The position numbers and the translations under genes were made by a program. Shown here in pieces: positions 1 through 8,223 of a stretch of DNA of 52,772 nt (the stretch's first letter is position 1; every line of letters starts with the position of its first letter). A model generated the notes under the pieces. The model ran no database searches. It was not told where the DNA came from and saw nothing but the letters and a program-made list of their open reading frames with translations. The DNA lies in NCBI GenBank assembly GCA_019162745.1, contig JAFLLC010000089.1, positions 1 through 52,772 on the forward strand, given 5' to 3'. The stretch comes from Deltaproteobacteria bacterium (GTDB lineage Bacteria; Desulfobacterota; Desulfuromonadia; Geobacterales; Pseudopelobacteraceae).

Positions 1-42
1 ACTGCACGGGTAGCTGTGTGGGAAAGTAGGTCGCCGCCGGGA
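1..42 (+). rRNA. rrf: 5S ribosomal RNA, 3' end only
   Basis: The first 42 bases match the 3' third of a bacterial 5S rRNA: a stem-loop around GTAGCTGTGTGGG, then the conserved GAAAGTAGGTCG segment and the closing GCCGCCGGGA. The 5' part lies outside the window. The rRNA operon therefore ends here, and the terminator that follows at once supports this. Confidence 0.88.
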
Positions 43-50
43 ATTATAAT

Positions 51-88
51 CAAAACGCCTCACATCTTAAATGATGCGGGGCGTTTTG
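51..88 (+). terminator. rRNA operon terminator hairpin
   Basis: The arms CAAAACGCC (51-59) and GGCGTTTTG (80-88) are perfect complements. An inner CATC/GATG pairing (63-66 with 73-76) extends the hairpin. It lies 9 bases after the 5S end. The following T tract is short. Confidence 0.8.
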
Positions 89-171
89 CGTTTGGGATAT
101 AAAATACCAGACTTAATACGTATACCATGCTAGATTGTTGTGCAAAGTATATGCTACTGAAGGAGTTATTT

Positions 172-1599
172 ATGGATGAAAAATCAACGACTGCTGAAAA
201 CGCTTTTGTAAAGGCATATCCGGACTACTCATCAACTTTGCGACTTGATGAAATGCGAAATAAAGAATACACAGGCCTTGATTACAATGGCCATGTTTAC
301 CTCGATTATACTGGCGCTGGTCTCTATTCAGAATCACAGTTACGTGACCATGCGGCCTTGCTTTTAAGTAATACATTCGGAAATCCGCACTCAACTAATC
401 CTACCTCATTGGCAATGACCAGGTTGGTGGAACAGACGAGAGCTTATGTCTTTGAGTTCTTTAATGCCTCTACAGACGAATACGAAGTTATTTTTACTCT
501 AAACGCCAGTGCAGCGTTAAAACTTGTTGGTGAGTCATATCCTTTTTGTCCAAACAGCCAATATTTACTTACATTTGATAATCACAACTCAGTAAACGGC
601 ATAAGAGAGTTTGCCCGTGCCAAGGGCGCTAAGGTAACCTACGCGCCGGTAGTACCTCCTGACCTGCGTATTGATGAAAATAAACTTTATACTGCTCTTG
701 ATAAAGCGTGCAACAATGGGAATAATCTTTTTGCTTTTCCTGCCCAGTCAAACTTCTCGGGGGTGAGGCATGACCTTGAATGGATAAAAACAGCACAGGA
801 TAAAGGCTGGGACGTGTTGCTGGATGCTGCTGCCTATGCTCCGACAAATACCTTGGATCTTAGTCGTTGGCATCCGGATTTTGTTACACTCTCATTTTAT
901 AAAATGTTTGGTTATCCTACAGGTGTTGGTTGCCTTATTGCCCGAAAGAAATCGCTAGCTAAGCTACATCGACCATGGTTTGCGGGCGGGACGATCTCTG
1001 TTGCGTCCGTTCAAGCTGACCGACACTACCTTCATGCCGGATCAGAAGGCTTTGAAGACGGCACACTGAATTACCTGTCTCTTCCCGCAGTTAAAATTGG
1101 CTTGCAGCATATTGCTGCCATTGGACTTGAAAAGATTCATACTCGTGTAAGCTGTCTGACCGGGTGGTTGCTATATGAGCTAACCAACTTTACCCATTCA
1201 AATGGGAAACCATTGGTACAGGTGTATGGACCATTAGAATTAAAAGGTCGGGGGGGGACAGTAACCTTTAATTTTTTCGATCCGGAAGGGAATTTTATTG
1301 ACCACCGACTAGTAGAACGCAAGGCAAATGAAGTTGGTATTTCCTTGAGAACTGGATGTTTCTGTAACCCTGGTGGTGGCGAACTCGCACTGGGAATATC
1401 AGCGGAGGAACTTTCATCATGTATGATAGCTACAAAGAATCGGCTAACTTTTGAAGATTTCAGGCGATGCATAGATGCAAAAAGTACCGGAGCGGTACGA
1501 GTATCGCTTGGTCTGGCAAGTAATTTCAGAGATATTCAGCGTTTCTTATGTTTTGCACGATGGTTTAAGGATATTAAAGTTGATATTACGCAACAGTAG
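172..1599 (+). CDS. class V aminotransferase, molybdenum-cofactor-sulfurase-like
   Basis: A 475-residue PLP enzyme of the NifS/class V fold that most resembles the N-terminal domain of Moco sulfurases (MOCOS/ABA3), without their C-terminal MOSC domain. The likely PLP lysine is K244 in SFYKMFGYPTGVG. A cysteine pair follows at C396 and C398 (RTGCFCNPGG), where desulfurases of this type carry a catalytic cysteine. The ATG at 172 is chosen over an upstream in-frame ATG at 127 because AAGGAG lies just before it. It stands alone between the rRNA terminator and a non-coding stretch. Its DNA is AT-richer than the rest of the window, which fits transfer. Cysteine desulfuration for Moco sulfuration is inferred from family; the true substrate is unknown. 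Confidence 0.8.
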   Translation: MDEKSTTAENAFVKAYPDYSSTLRLDEMRNKEYTGLDYNGHVYLDYTGAGLYSESQLRDHAALLLSNTFGNPHSTNPTSLAMTRLVEQTRAYVFEFFNASTDEYEVIFTLNASAALKLVGESYPFCPNSQYLLTFDNHNSVNGIREFARAKGAKVTYAPVVPPDLRIDENKLYTALDKACNNGNNLFAFPAQSNFSGVRHDLEWIKTAQDKGWDVLLDAAAYAPTNTLDLSRWHPDFVTLSFYKMFGYPTGVGCLIARKKSLAKLHRPWFAGGTISVASVQADRHYLHAGSEGFEDGTLNYLSLPAVKIGLQHIAAIGLEKIHTRVSCLTGWLLYELTNFTHSNGKPLVQVYGPLELKGRGGTVTFNFFDPEGNFIDHRLVERKANEVGISLRTGCFCNPGGGELALGISAEELSSCMIATKNRLTFEDFRRCIDAKSTGAVRVSLGLASNFRDIQRFLCFARWFKDIKVDITQQ

Positions 1600-1747
1600 G
1601 ACGTTTGTTTATTGTGCAAAGTAATGTATTCCCTTACTATTTGAATTGACGATAGACTTAGTTTCATATAGTTAGTATGAGTATTTACTGCCTTGTATTT
1701 AAAACTATACTCAGTGGATATACTTGCAGAGCGGCGAGTGTTTATTC

Positions 1748-1912
1748 ATGTTCCTTCTTCCGAAGGAGATTTCATTAGTAAAAAATATATCAAATTCAAA
1801 AATAGACCTTCCTGCTGTCCTCAGTAAACTCAGAAACAGTGATTTTAATGGCTACGTACAGGTATACATTCCTTCTGCGGCGGCCACGCTTCTGTATAGT
1901 GCAGTCCATTAA
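1748..1912 (+). pseudogene. possible remnant of a Geobacter-type small regulatory-domain protein
   Basis: A short open frame beginning MFLLPKEISLVKN has the look of the start of a real protein (LPAVLSKLRNSDFNGYVQV, reminiscent of DUF4388-like sensor proteins). It stops after about 54 residues. A different frame stays open from about 1839 to 2066, so a frameshifted and decaying gene is possible. No Shine-Dalgarno sequence or homologous continuation can be shown by eye. The 514 bases between 1600 and 2113 hold no other convincing gene. Confidence 0.25.
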
Positions 1913-2113
1913 AATACTTGAGGGACTTTCAGACAACTTTGATCTTGGTTTCGGTGTCTCATCTAGGGAAACTCGGGTAAATCCAGACGGAAAAGGAACT
2001 GATGAAAACATGCGATCCCTACAAATGCATGACGCTATGCGGTCTGAGGTTGTACGCTGCTTCTGACCAGTACAATATCAATCTAATTCGCTTGCCAATA
2101 TTTTGGAGGTAGT

Positions 2114-2881
2114 ATGGACTCATTGCTCTCGTTTCTGCCAAAGACATACAATACGCTGGAAGTCGATGCATTTACTGTAATTCAAACAGTTTGCTGGTTT
2201 ATCGCTGCCGCAGTCAGTTTTTACTTCAGTATAGATAATGCCCGGATCTGGACGAGTATCGCAATCGGGTTCTTTATGGTCTTCTGGAGTATTGCGTATC
2301 AGTTAAATCCCTACGCCCAGAGTTATTACAAACTCACCGCTATCCACTATACAATTGGTACGATTGCTATTCTGCTGATCAGCCATGGTTTTCAGGAATA
2401 CTATGTTTTTACCCGAACACTTGAAATAACGGGTTCAAAAATGACCATATACCTTGCGACACTAGGTCTTATAGTTGCGGCAATTACAATCATAGTCCTG
2501 AACCCGAAGCCCAGTATCTACGTTTTAAGAAACTTCAAAATGATGAATAATACAGTATGGTTTTTCCTTTCCTGTATTAATATATATACGATCATAAAAA
2601 TTCATCGCGAGTTGAAGGGGTCTCCGATTGCCAACGGTATTCTCTCGTTTGCTCTGGTATTTCTTTTTGCACTGATCTGGAAAGGTTCAGGATTGTACCT
2701 GGCACTATACCAGTGGGATAAAGACTGGCTTGATATTATCGAATTCACCGGGGAGTCAACTGATATTGCCCAGTATGCTGTACAGGTAGAGGTCGCACAG
2801 TTTATGAGCCGCGCCGGTGTCCTCCTGTCCGGACTATCTGTGGGCGGTACATTCATCTATCTATTCAAATTATTGAGATAG
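2114..2881 (+). CDS. seven-helix integral membrane protein of unknown function
   Basis: A 255-residue protein with about seven hydrophobic helices spread over its whole length, for example VCWFIAAAVSFYFSI near residue 30, AIAIGFFMVFW-like segments near 50, and a last helix ending at the C-terminus. Charged loops are short. No catalytic motif or heme-binding site was recognised. The start is firm: GGAGGT lies 4 bases before the ATG. It is preceded by the possible gene remnant and followed by about 180 non-coding bases. The DNA is AT-rich like the first gene. I do not recognise the family; the layout resembles 7TM sensor domains, but no output domain is attached. Confidence 0.75.
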   Translation: MDSLLSFLPKTYNTLEVDAFTVIQTVCWFIAAAVSFYFSIDNARIWTSIAIGFFMVFWSIAYQLNPYAQSYYKLTAIHYTIGTIAILLISHGFQEYYVFTRTLEITGSKMTIYLATLGLIVAAITIIVLNPKPSIYVLRNFKMMNNTVWFFLSCINIYTIIKIHRELKGSPIANGILSFALVFLFALIWKGSGLYLALYQWDKDWLDIIEFTGESTDIAQYAVQVEVAQFMSRAGVLLSGLSVGGTFIYLFKLLR

Positions 2882-3059
2882 TCATGCATCCATGGAAACT
2901 TTAAGTTTTTTTATTTACGCAGATCACAGTGAGGTTTTAAGTTCTTCAGCACAATAATTAAAAACGCCTTGACTGAAACTCGCTTGAGGGTGTATGCATT
3001 TTAGCTGGATTACAGCATTCCCATTCTGTAGTCATAAGTTTATGCCAATGGAGGCAGAA

Positions 3060-3356
3060 ATGAAAAGATTGGTTCTACTTGTTGTTATGGTCATTGTATC
3101 TTCTTGGAGTTCCTTGGCTTTTGCCGGAGAAGGCAAGATGATTGGTACAATTACAGTAATCAAAATGGTTGGCAACGGAGCCGAAATGACTCTTAAGGAT
3201 CGCAGGACCGATGCAACTGTTGTATTGCAGGTGCGTGATGCTTCCACAATTGAGAAGCTGAAAGACAGGAAGATCCGAGTTGGCGATGAACTGCGTATCC
3301 GCTTTGATGACGGGAACAAGGTGATCAAGAAGGTCCAAAAGTCAGCGGGCTGCTAA
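3060..3356 (+). CDS. small exported protein, unknown function
   Basis: A 98-residue protein with a clear Sec signal peptide (MKRLVLLVVMVIVSSW..., probable cleavage after AFA near residue 20). The mature part of about 78 residues is rich in Lys, Asp and Val and looks like a small beta-barrel or OB-like fold (GKMIGTITVIKMVGNGAEMT, VGDELRIRFDDGNKV). GGAG lies 6 bases before the ATG at 3060; the frame extends upstream to 2994, but the signal peptide fixes the start. A strong terminator follows, so it ends a transcript. Periplasmic location is inferred; the function is unknown. Confidence 0.75.
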   Translation: MKRLVLLVVMVIVSSWSSLAFAGEGKMIGTITVIKMVGNGAEMTLKDRRTDATVVLQVRDASTIEKLKDRKIRVGDELRIRFDDGNKVIKKVQKSAGC

Positions 3357-3382
3357 CGCCGCTATAATGTGAGAGTCATAAT

Positions 3383-3413
3383 AAAAAGGCCTGTCACGCA
3401 GGCCTTTTTCTGT
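3383..3413 (+). terminator. rho-independent terminator
   Basis: The 11-base arms AAAAAGGCCTG (3383-3393) and CAGGCCTTTTT (3399-3409) surround a 5-base loop and run into a T-rich tail. It lies 27 bases after the small exported protein gene. Confidence 0.9.
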
Positions 3414-3467
3414 TTTTAAATATTTGCTACGGATGACTCAAATACCACCCTGAAAACTTTAAAACCC

Positions 3468-3496
3468 TTGACGGTGGCTCATTCAGGGGGTAAGTT
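3468..3496 (+). promoter_or_regulatory. sigma-70-type promoter for the bd-like operon
   Basis: TTGACG (3468-3473), a 17-base spacer and TAAGTT (3491-3496) lie about 70 bases upstream of the cytochrome bd-like gene and after the preceding terminator. The -35 box is good and the -10 box moderate. Confidence 0.45.
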
Positions 3497-3563
3497 TTTT
3501 ATTTCATAAGGACTTTCACTGATATTTCCAGTTTACTGCAGGCATGACAGGAGGAGCTTAAGT

Positions 3564-5327
3564 ATGAACTATCCGGTCTGGTACGTTCCAACGTTTGGCG
3601 GAGGATTGCTGATTGCACTGATTGCAATTGTACATGTATTTGTCTCTCATTTTGCTGTTGGTGGCGGCCTCTATCTGGTGATGACAGAATGGAAGGGGAT
3701 TCGTGAACAGGATCAGTCAATTATGGCCTTTGTTAAGAAGCATACCAGGTTTTTCCTGCTCTTGACCATGGTCTTTGGCGGCCTTACGGGTGTTGCCATC
3801 TGGTTTGTTATCTCCCTTATCCACCCTGCGGCCACTTCGCTTCTGATCCATACCTTTGTGTTCGGTTGGGCAGCCGAGTGGGTTTTCTTTCTGGTGGAGA
3901 TAGTGGCGCTGTTCATCTACTTCTACACTTTTGGCCGGATGGATGATCGTACCCACCAGACCATCGGCTGGATCTATTTCGGGGCAGCATGGATGAGCCT
4001 GTTCCTGATCAACGGGATCATTGATTTTATGCTGACCCCGGGGGCTTGGCTTGTCAGCCACGACTTCTGGTCCGGATTCTTCAACCCCACCTTCTGGCCG
4101 TCGCTTTTTTTCCGCAGTTTCATGAGCTTCATGTTGGCTGGTTGCTATGGTTTTATAACCGCTACCTTTCTGAAAGATGAGCAGACCCGGCACAAGATGA
4201 TCCGCTATTCCGGCACCTGGGCGCTGATTTCTCTTGCTCTGTCTGTACCGTCCGGTTGGTGGTACATCTCAGTGCTGCCGGAGAAGGCCCGTGGCCTGGT
4301 GGCCGGTGCTTCACCAACCATTTCCCGTGCCGCCACCGTGGCTGCCTTCTCGTTGGCCGCTCTTACAGCTGTGGTGATCATTATGATCCTGCTTGACCCC
4401 AAGAAAGCCCGTATCAGGATGCTGACCGTGGTCGCGATGATTGCTGCCATGGGGTACATGGGCGCCTTTGAATGGACTCGTGAAGCTGCCCGGCGACCTT
4501 ATGTTATCAATGAGGTTATGTACTCCAACGGTGTTCTCCGGCAGGATGTGGAGCGAATAAATCAGGAAGGATTTTTGAAAAACGCCAAATGGGTCCAGAA
4601 CAAAGAGGTGACCCAGGCCAATCAGCTGGAGGCCGGGCGAGAGCTGTTCCTGCACCAATGTTTTGCCTGCCATACTGTAGGGGGCTTCAATAACGATATT
4701 ATCGGCCGAACCAAGAACATGAGCTATGGAGCCATGCAGAAATATCTGGCAACAATTCATGAAAAACGTTACTTCATGCCACCCTTTGTGGGGAATGAGA
4801 ATGAGCTGAAATCGCTGGCCGCCTATCTGGCAGCCGGACTGCACAAGAAACCGCTGACCGAAGAGGTTATTACTGTTGGTGGTCGTGGCAAAAGCCTCTT
4901 TGAGGATAACTGCGCTCCCTGCCACGCTGCTGAGGTCCTGAAGCCGAAGATGGCAGGGTGGTCAAAGGAAAAGATTCGCGCCTCTCTGGACAAGCTACCC
5001 GCCCTGAACCCGGCAATGCCTGACTACAGTGCACCGGTTGCCGACAAGGATGCCATGACCGGATATCTGCACAGCCTTAACAATATGGGTTCTGCTGCTG
5101 CCCCCCCCAAAGAACAGGGTGCAACGCTTTTTGATGATAACTGCGCTCCTTGTCACAGCTTTGATGTTTTAAAACCTAAAGTGTCTGGTTGGTCCAAGGC
5201 TAAAATACGCACCTCTCTGGACAAGCTTTCGGCCCTGAATCCAGGTATGCCTGACTTTACCGGATCATCTGCAGAAAAAGATTCTCTGGCCGACTATATG
5301 GTGAATCAAACTGGAGGTGCAAAATGA
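3564..5327 (+). CDS. cytochrome bd-like oxidase subunit I with three C-terminal c-type hemes
   Basis: A 587-residue membrane subunit. Residues 1-340 form about eight helices with the CydA pattern: H24 and H29 in the first helix (VHVFVSHFAVGGG), and E105 and E112 in the third region (GWAAEW, VEIVALF), where CydA has its quinol/heme-pocket glutamates. A soluble tail follows with three CXXCH sites at C366 (CFACH), C450 and C527 (both CAPCH). The last two modules (residues 442-505 and 519-582) are clear internal duplicates. Published surveys describe bd-superfamily branches with C-terminal cytochrome c (OR-C type), and this fits them. GGAGG lies before the ATG. It overlaps the next gene by 4 bases. 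Electrons probably enter through the c hemes rather than quinol; the final acceptor (O2 or other) is not proven. Confidence 0.85.
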   Translation: MNYPVWYVPTFGGGLLIALIAIVHVFVSHFAVGGGLYLVMTEWKGIREQDQSIMAFVKKHTRFFLLLTMVFGGLTGVAIWFVISLIHPAATSLLIHTFVFGWAAEWVFFLVEIVALFIYFYTFGRMDDRTHQTIGWIYFGAAWMSLFLINGIIDFMLTPGAWLVSHDFWSGFFNPTFWPSLFFRSFMSFMLAGCYGFITATFLKDEQTRHKMIRYSGTWALISLALSVPSGWWYISVLPEKARGLVAGASPTISRAATVAAFSLAALTAVVIIMILLDPKKARIRMLTVVAMIAAMGYMGAFEWTREAARRPYVINEVMYSNGVLRQDVERINQEGFLKNAKWVQNKEVTQANQLEAGRELFLHQCFACHTVGGFNNDIIGRTKNMSYGAMQKYLATIHEKRYFMPPFVGNENELKSLAAYLAAGLHKKPLTEEVITVGGRGKSLFEDNCAPCHAAEVLKPKMAGWSKEKIRASLDKLPALNPAMPDYSAPVADKDAMTGYLHSLNNMGSAAAPPKEQGATLFDDNCAPCHSFDVLKPKVSGWSKAKIRTSLDKLSALNPGMPDFTGSSAEKDSLADYMVNQTGGAK

Positions 5328-6388
5328 ATCCGGCAAGTTTAATTCCGACAGCTGATACTCTGACCGCCCACTGGGGCTGGTTTCATTTCCTGCTCATGCT
5401 GACCTTCCCGTTGCACCTGTTTGCCATGAACGCTATGTTGGGCACCGCTTTATCTGCCTTTATCTGCCACCTGCGCCCGGCACATCCCTACCGTGATCTT
5501 TCCCACGAACTGGCCAAAGCGCTGCCGTTCATGGTTGCCTTTACCATTAACCTGGGAGTGGCGCCGCTGCTTTTTGTCAACGTATTATACGGCCACCTGC
5601 TATACACCAGCACCGTGTTGATGGGCCTCTTCTGGCTGGCGGTTGTTCCGCTCCTAATCATCGCGTACTACCTTGCCTATGTCTATGACTTCAGTTTTGA
5701 AAAACTCGGCAACAAGGCTGCGTATGCCGTGCTGGCTGTGCTGTTGCTCCTGATGTCAGTCGGCTTCATCTTCTCCAACAATATGACCATGATGATCTCC
5801 CCGGCAAGTTGGCTCCGCTGGTTTGCCACTCCGGGTGGAACTCTGTTAAATCTGGCTGACCCAGCCCTGCTGCCCCGCTATCTGCATATGATGACCGGAT
5901 CACTTGCTGTTGGTGGGCTTTGCGTAGCACTATACTCCTCTACTGTACTAAAGCATAATTCAGCCGTGGCGAAGGCAGGAACAAAGCTGGGGATGCAACT
6001 CTTTACCTGGTTGACGGTGCTGCAGGTCCTGGTGGGCAGTTGGTTCCTGCTGACTTTGCCTGGTGAGGTAATGAAGCGGTTCATGGGGAACAACATGTTT
6101 TCCACAGGATTGCTGGTGACGGGGATTCTGCTGGCTGTCGCAACTATTATTAGCGGCTACAGGCACAAAGTGGTGGCTACACTCTTGCTGACAATTCCGT
6201 TGGTCTACGTAATGGCGTTCATGCGGGACAGCGTGAGGGGCGGCTACCTGGCGCCATATTTTGACGTAACCAAAGTGCCGGCCAACATGCAGTGGTCGCC
6301 GCTGATCTTCTTTCTGGTGACATTGGTACTGGGTCTGGTGGTGATTGTCTGGATGCTCTCCAAGCTGCCTGCGTTCAGAAAAAGCTAG
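5324..6388 (+). CDS. bd-like oxidase membrane subunit II (CydB/CydA'-like)
   Basis: A 354-residue protein with about nine hydrophobic helices and no CXXCH site. It starts in the ATGA overlap with the heme-bearing subunit, so the two are translationally coupled and surely form one complex. Histidines in the first helices (AHWGWFHFLLMLTFPLHLFAM) and MMTGSLAVGG later are candidate heme or proton-path residues. Sequence identity to E. coli CydB is not obvious; partner subunits of OR-C-type bd enzymes are divergent. The role as second subunit comes mainly from position and topology. The end is followed by a new promoter, so the octaheme gene may be transcribed separately. Confidence 0.75.
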   Translation: MNPASLIPTADTLTAHWGWFHFLLMLTFPLHLFAMNAMLGTALSAFICHLRPAHPYRDLSHELAKALPFMVAFTINLGVAPLLFVNVLYGHLLYTSTVLMGLFWLAVVPLLIIAYYLAYVYDFSFEKLGNKAAYAVLAVLLLLMSVGFIFSNNMTMMISPASWLRWFATPGGTLLNLADPALLPRYLHMMTGSLAVGGLCVALYSSTVLKHNSAVAKAGTKLGMQLFTWLTVLQVLVGSWFLLTLPGEVMKRFMGNNMFSTGLLVTGILLAVATIISGYRHKVVATLLLTIPLVYVMAFMRDSVRGGYLAPYFDVTKVPANMQWSPLIFFLVTLVLGLVVIVWMLSKLPAFRKS

Positions 6389-6431
6389 TCAAAACAGCCT
6401 AAAATGGTCTTTTTTTGATTTAATCAGACTC

Positions 6432-6460
6432 TTGACATCGAAATATAAATATGTTTCTAT
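6432..6460 (+). promoter_or_regulatory. sigma-70-type promoter for the octaheme cytochrome
   Basis: TTGACA (6432-6437), a 17-base spacer and TTCTAT (6455-6460) lie about 80 bases before the octaheme cytochrome start. The -35 box is perfect and the -10 box is weaker. Confidence 0.45.
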
Positions 6461-6537
6461 GTTCGTTACGTTTTATCTGTCATGCACGGTAGCAGTTGCC
6501 GGGCTCACTATAAGCAGAACAACGAAAGGGGTGAAGT

Positions 6538-8022
6538 ATGAAGGGTATGAAGAGTGTTAAGGGGTTGACGGCGATGTTAACCGCTTCTCTGGTTCTGGTG
6601 TCGTTCCAGGCCTTTGCAGGTCCGGATCACGCCGAATTCGTCAAGGGGCCATTCAAAAAGGGCCAGGACGTAACCAAGGTTTGTCTCGAGTGCCATGAAA
6701 AACAGGCAGCAGATGTGATGAAAACCACCCACTGGACATGGGCCGGTACGCCAAACCACGTCAAGGGTATGGAGAAGAGCACCAAAACCTATGGCAAGAA
6801 GAACATGACCAACAACTTCTGTACCACGGTTTATGGTGGTCCTGACGGAATGGTGCATGAGTCCTGCAGTAAGTGCCATGCCGGCTACGGTTGGACCCGC
6901 ACAGAATTTGATTTCACCGATAAAAGTCGTGTTGACTGCCTGATCTGCCATGCCCAGAAAGGGAATTATACCCGCGCTGCAGTTGGTGCTGATGTCGATA
7001 CCAAGGCTATGGAAAAAGGCACCATGAATCTTGAGCTGGCCGCTCAGAGTGTTGACAAGCCAAGCCTGAAAAACTGTGGTGTCTGCCATTTTGCAGGTGG
7101 TGGCGCCGACGCGGTCAAGCATGCAGGTCTTGACTCGTCCCTGGAAGTAGCTGACAAGAAACAGGATGTCCATATGGCCAAGAAGGCAAAGGGTGGCCAG
7201 GAAATGTTGTGCCAGGATTGTCACAAGACCAAGGATCACAAGATTGCCGGAGCTTCCAGCCAGATGGCGCATTATGACGTCCGTACTACCTGTGAAGATT
7301 GCCATAGCGGTGCCAAGGCCCCTCACCAGAAATCAAAAAACAAGGCTATTCTTGACAAGCATACCGCTTCCGTAGCGTGCCAGACATGTCATATTCCTGT
7401 ATTCAACAAAGCCCAGGCCACAAAGATGATGTGGAACTGGTCTGATGTCGGCAAAAATATAAAGGCAGAAGAAGAGTTTGACAAAGAAACCTTTGCCAAG
7501 CATAAGGGATCTTTCAAGTGGGGACAAAATGTTGTGCCGGTATATGAATGGTACAACGGTAAGATTGAACGTTACATGATGGGCGACAAAATCAAGGATC
7601 CTTCCAAGCCGGTGTTTATGACCAAACCGATTGGCGACATCAAGGACAAGACGGCCAAGATCTATCCTTACAAGTACTACACAGGGACCCAGCCGATGGA
7701 TTCCAAGTTTAAATACCTGAACTCATTCCAGCAATATAAAGAGTTGTGGGTGAATTTTGACTGGGAAAAGGCCTTGGTAAATGGAGCCAAGAGTACGGAA
7801 GGCCTGCCTTACAGTGGCAAGTATCAGTTCGTGAATACGGTTTCCTATATTAGCGCTCAGCATGAGGTTTCTCCCAAGGAAGACGCCCTGCAGTGTGGCG
7901 AGTGCCATATGGGCGGTTCCAGAATGAATTGGAAGGCTCTTGGCTACAAAGGTGATCCAATGCAATATGGTGGCCGTAAACTAGCAGCAGAATCAAAGAA
8001 GTCTTCTAGTAAGAAGAAGTAA
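6538..8022 (+). CDS. periplasmic octaheme c-type cytochrome, tetrathionate-reductase family
   Basis: A 494-residue protein with a signal peptide (cleavage near AFA, residue 27) and exactly eight CXXCH motifs at C49, C110, C134, C180, C225, C252, C281 and C453. The long gap between the seventh and eighth hemes and the overall size match the octaheme tetrathionate reductase (OTR) family. Proteins of that family reduce tetrathionate, nitrite and hydroxylamine in vitro; the physiological role is unsettled. The C-terminus is a lysine/serine tail. A good ribosome site (AAAGGGG) precedes the ATG. It lies 150 bases after the bd-like pair in the same direction and is followed by a terminator. A functional link to that pair is inferred from proximity only. 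Confidence 0.88.
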   Translation: MKGMKSVKGLTAMLTASLVLVSFQAFAGPDHAEFVKGPFKKGQDVTKVCLECHEKQAADVMKTTHWTWAGTPNHVKGMEKSTKTYGKKNMTNNFCTTVYGGPDGMVHESCSKCHAGYGWTRTEFDFTDKSRVDCLICHAQKGNYTRAAVGADVDTKAMEKGTMNLELAAQSVDKPSLKNCGVCHFAGGGADAVKHAGLDSSLEVADKKQDVHMAKKAKGGQEMLCQDCHKTKDHKIAGASSQMAHYDVRTTCEDCHSGAKAPHQKSKNKAILDKHTASVACQTCHIPVFNKAQATKMMWNWSDVGKNIKAEEEFDKETFAKHKGSFKWGQNVVPVYEWYNGKIERYMMGDKIKDPSKPVFMTKPIGDIKDKTAKIYPYKYYTGTQPMDSKFKYLNSFQQYKELWVNFDWEKALVNGAKSTEGLPYSGKYQFVNTVSYISAQHEVSPKEDALQCGECHMGGSRMNWKALGYKGDPMQYGGRKLAAESKKSSSKKK

Positions 8023-8040
8023 GCAAGCCGTATCTTACGT

Positions 8041-8076
8041 AAAAAAGCCGCCTGGCATCTGTCAGGCGGCTTTTTT
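8041..8076 (+). terminator. rho-independent terminator after the octaheme gene
   Basis: A GCCGCCTG/CAGGCGGC stem (8047-8054 with 8063-8070) has A6 on the left and T6 on the right, so the hairpin could also stop transcription from the other strand. It closes the respiratory cluster. The 147 bases after it, up to the next gene on the minus strand, hold nothing recognised. Confidence 0.92.
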
Positions 8077-8223
8077 ATGTGCGGCGCAGCGTGGGCAACC
8101 CCGGCCTGTTGCAAGAAAAAGAAGTTACCAGGGTCAGGAGTAATTCACTCCGAATCGCGGGGTGATAATTATAATGTCTGCCAAATAGATTGGGGAGTGA
8201 AGTTTCTGATGTGGCAGTGCATC

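Noticed and set aside
3414-6537. Search for a c-di-GMP (GEMM) riboswitch before the cytochrome genes
   Set aside because: The conserved GEMM core was not seen in either upstream region.
6577-7326. Minus-strand open frame of 249 codons
   Set aside because: It is antisense to the octaheme cytochrome, whose heme motifs are unambiguous.
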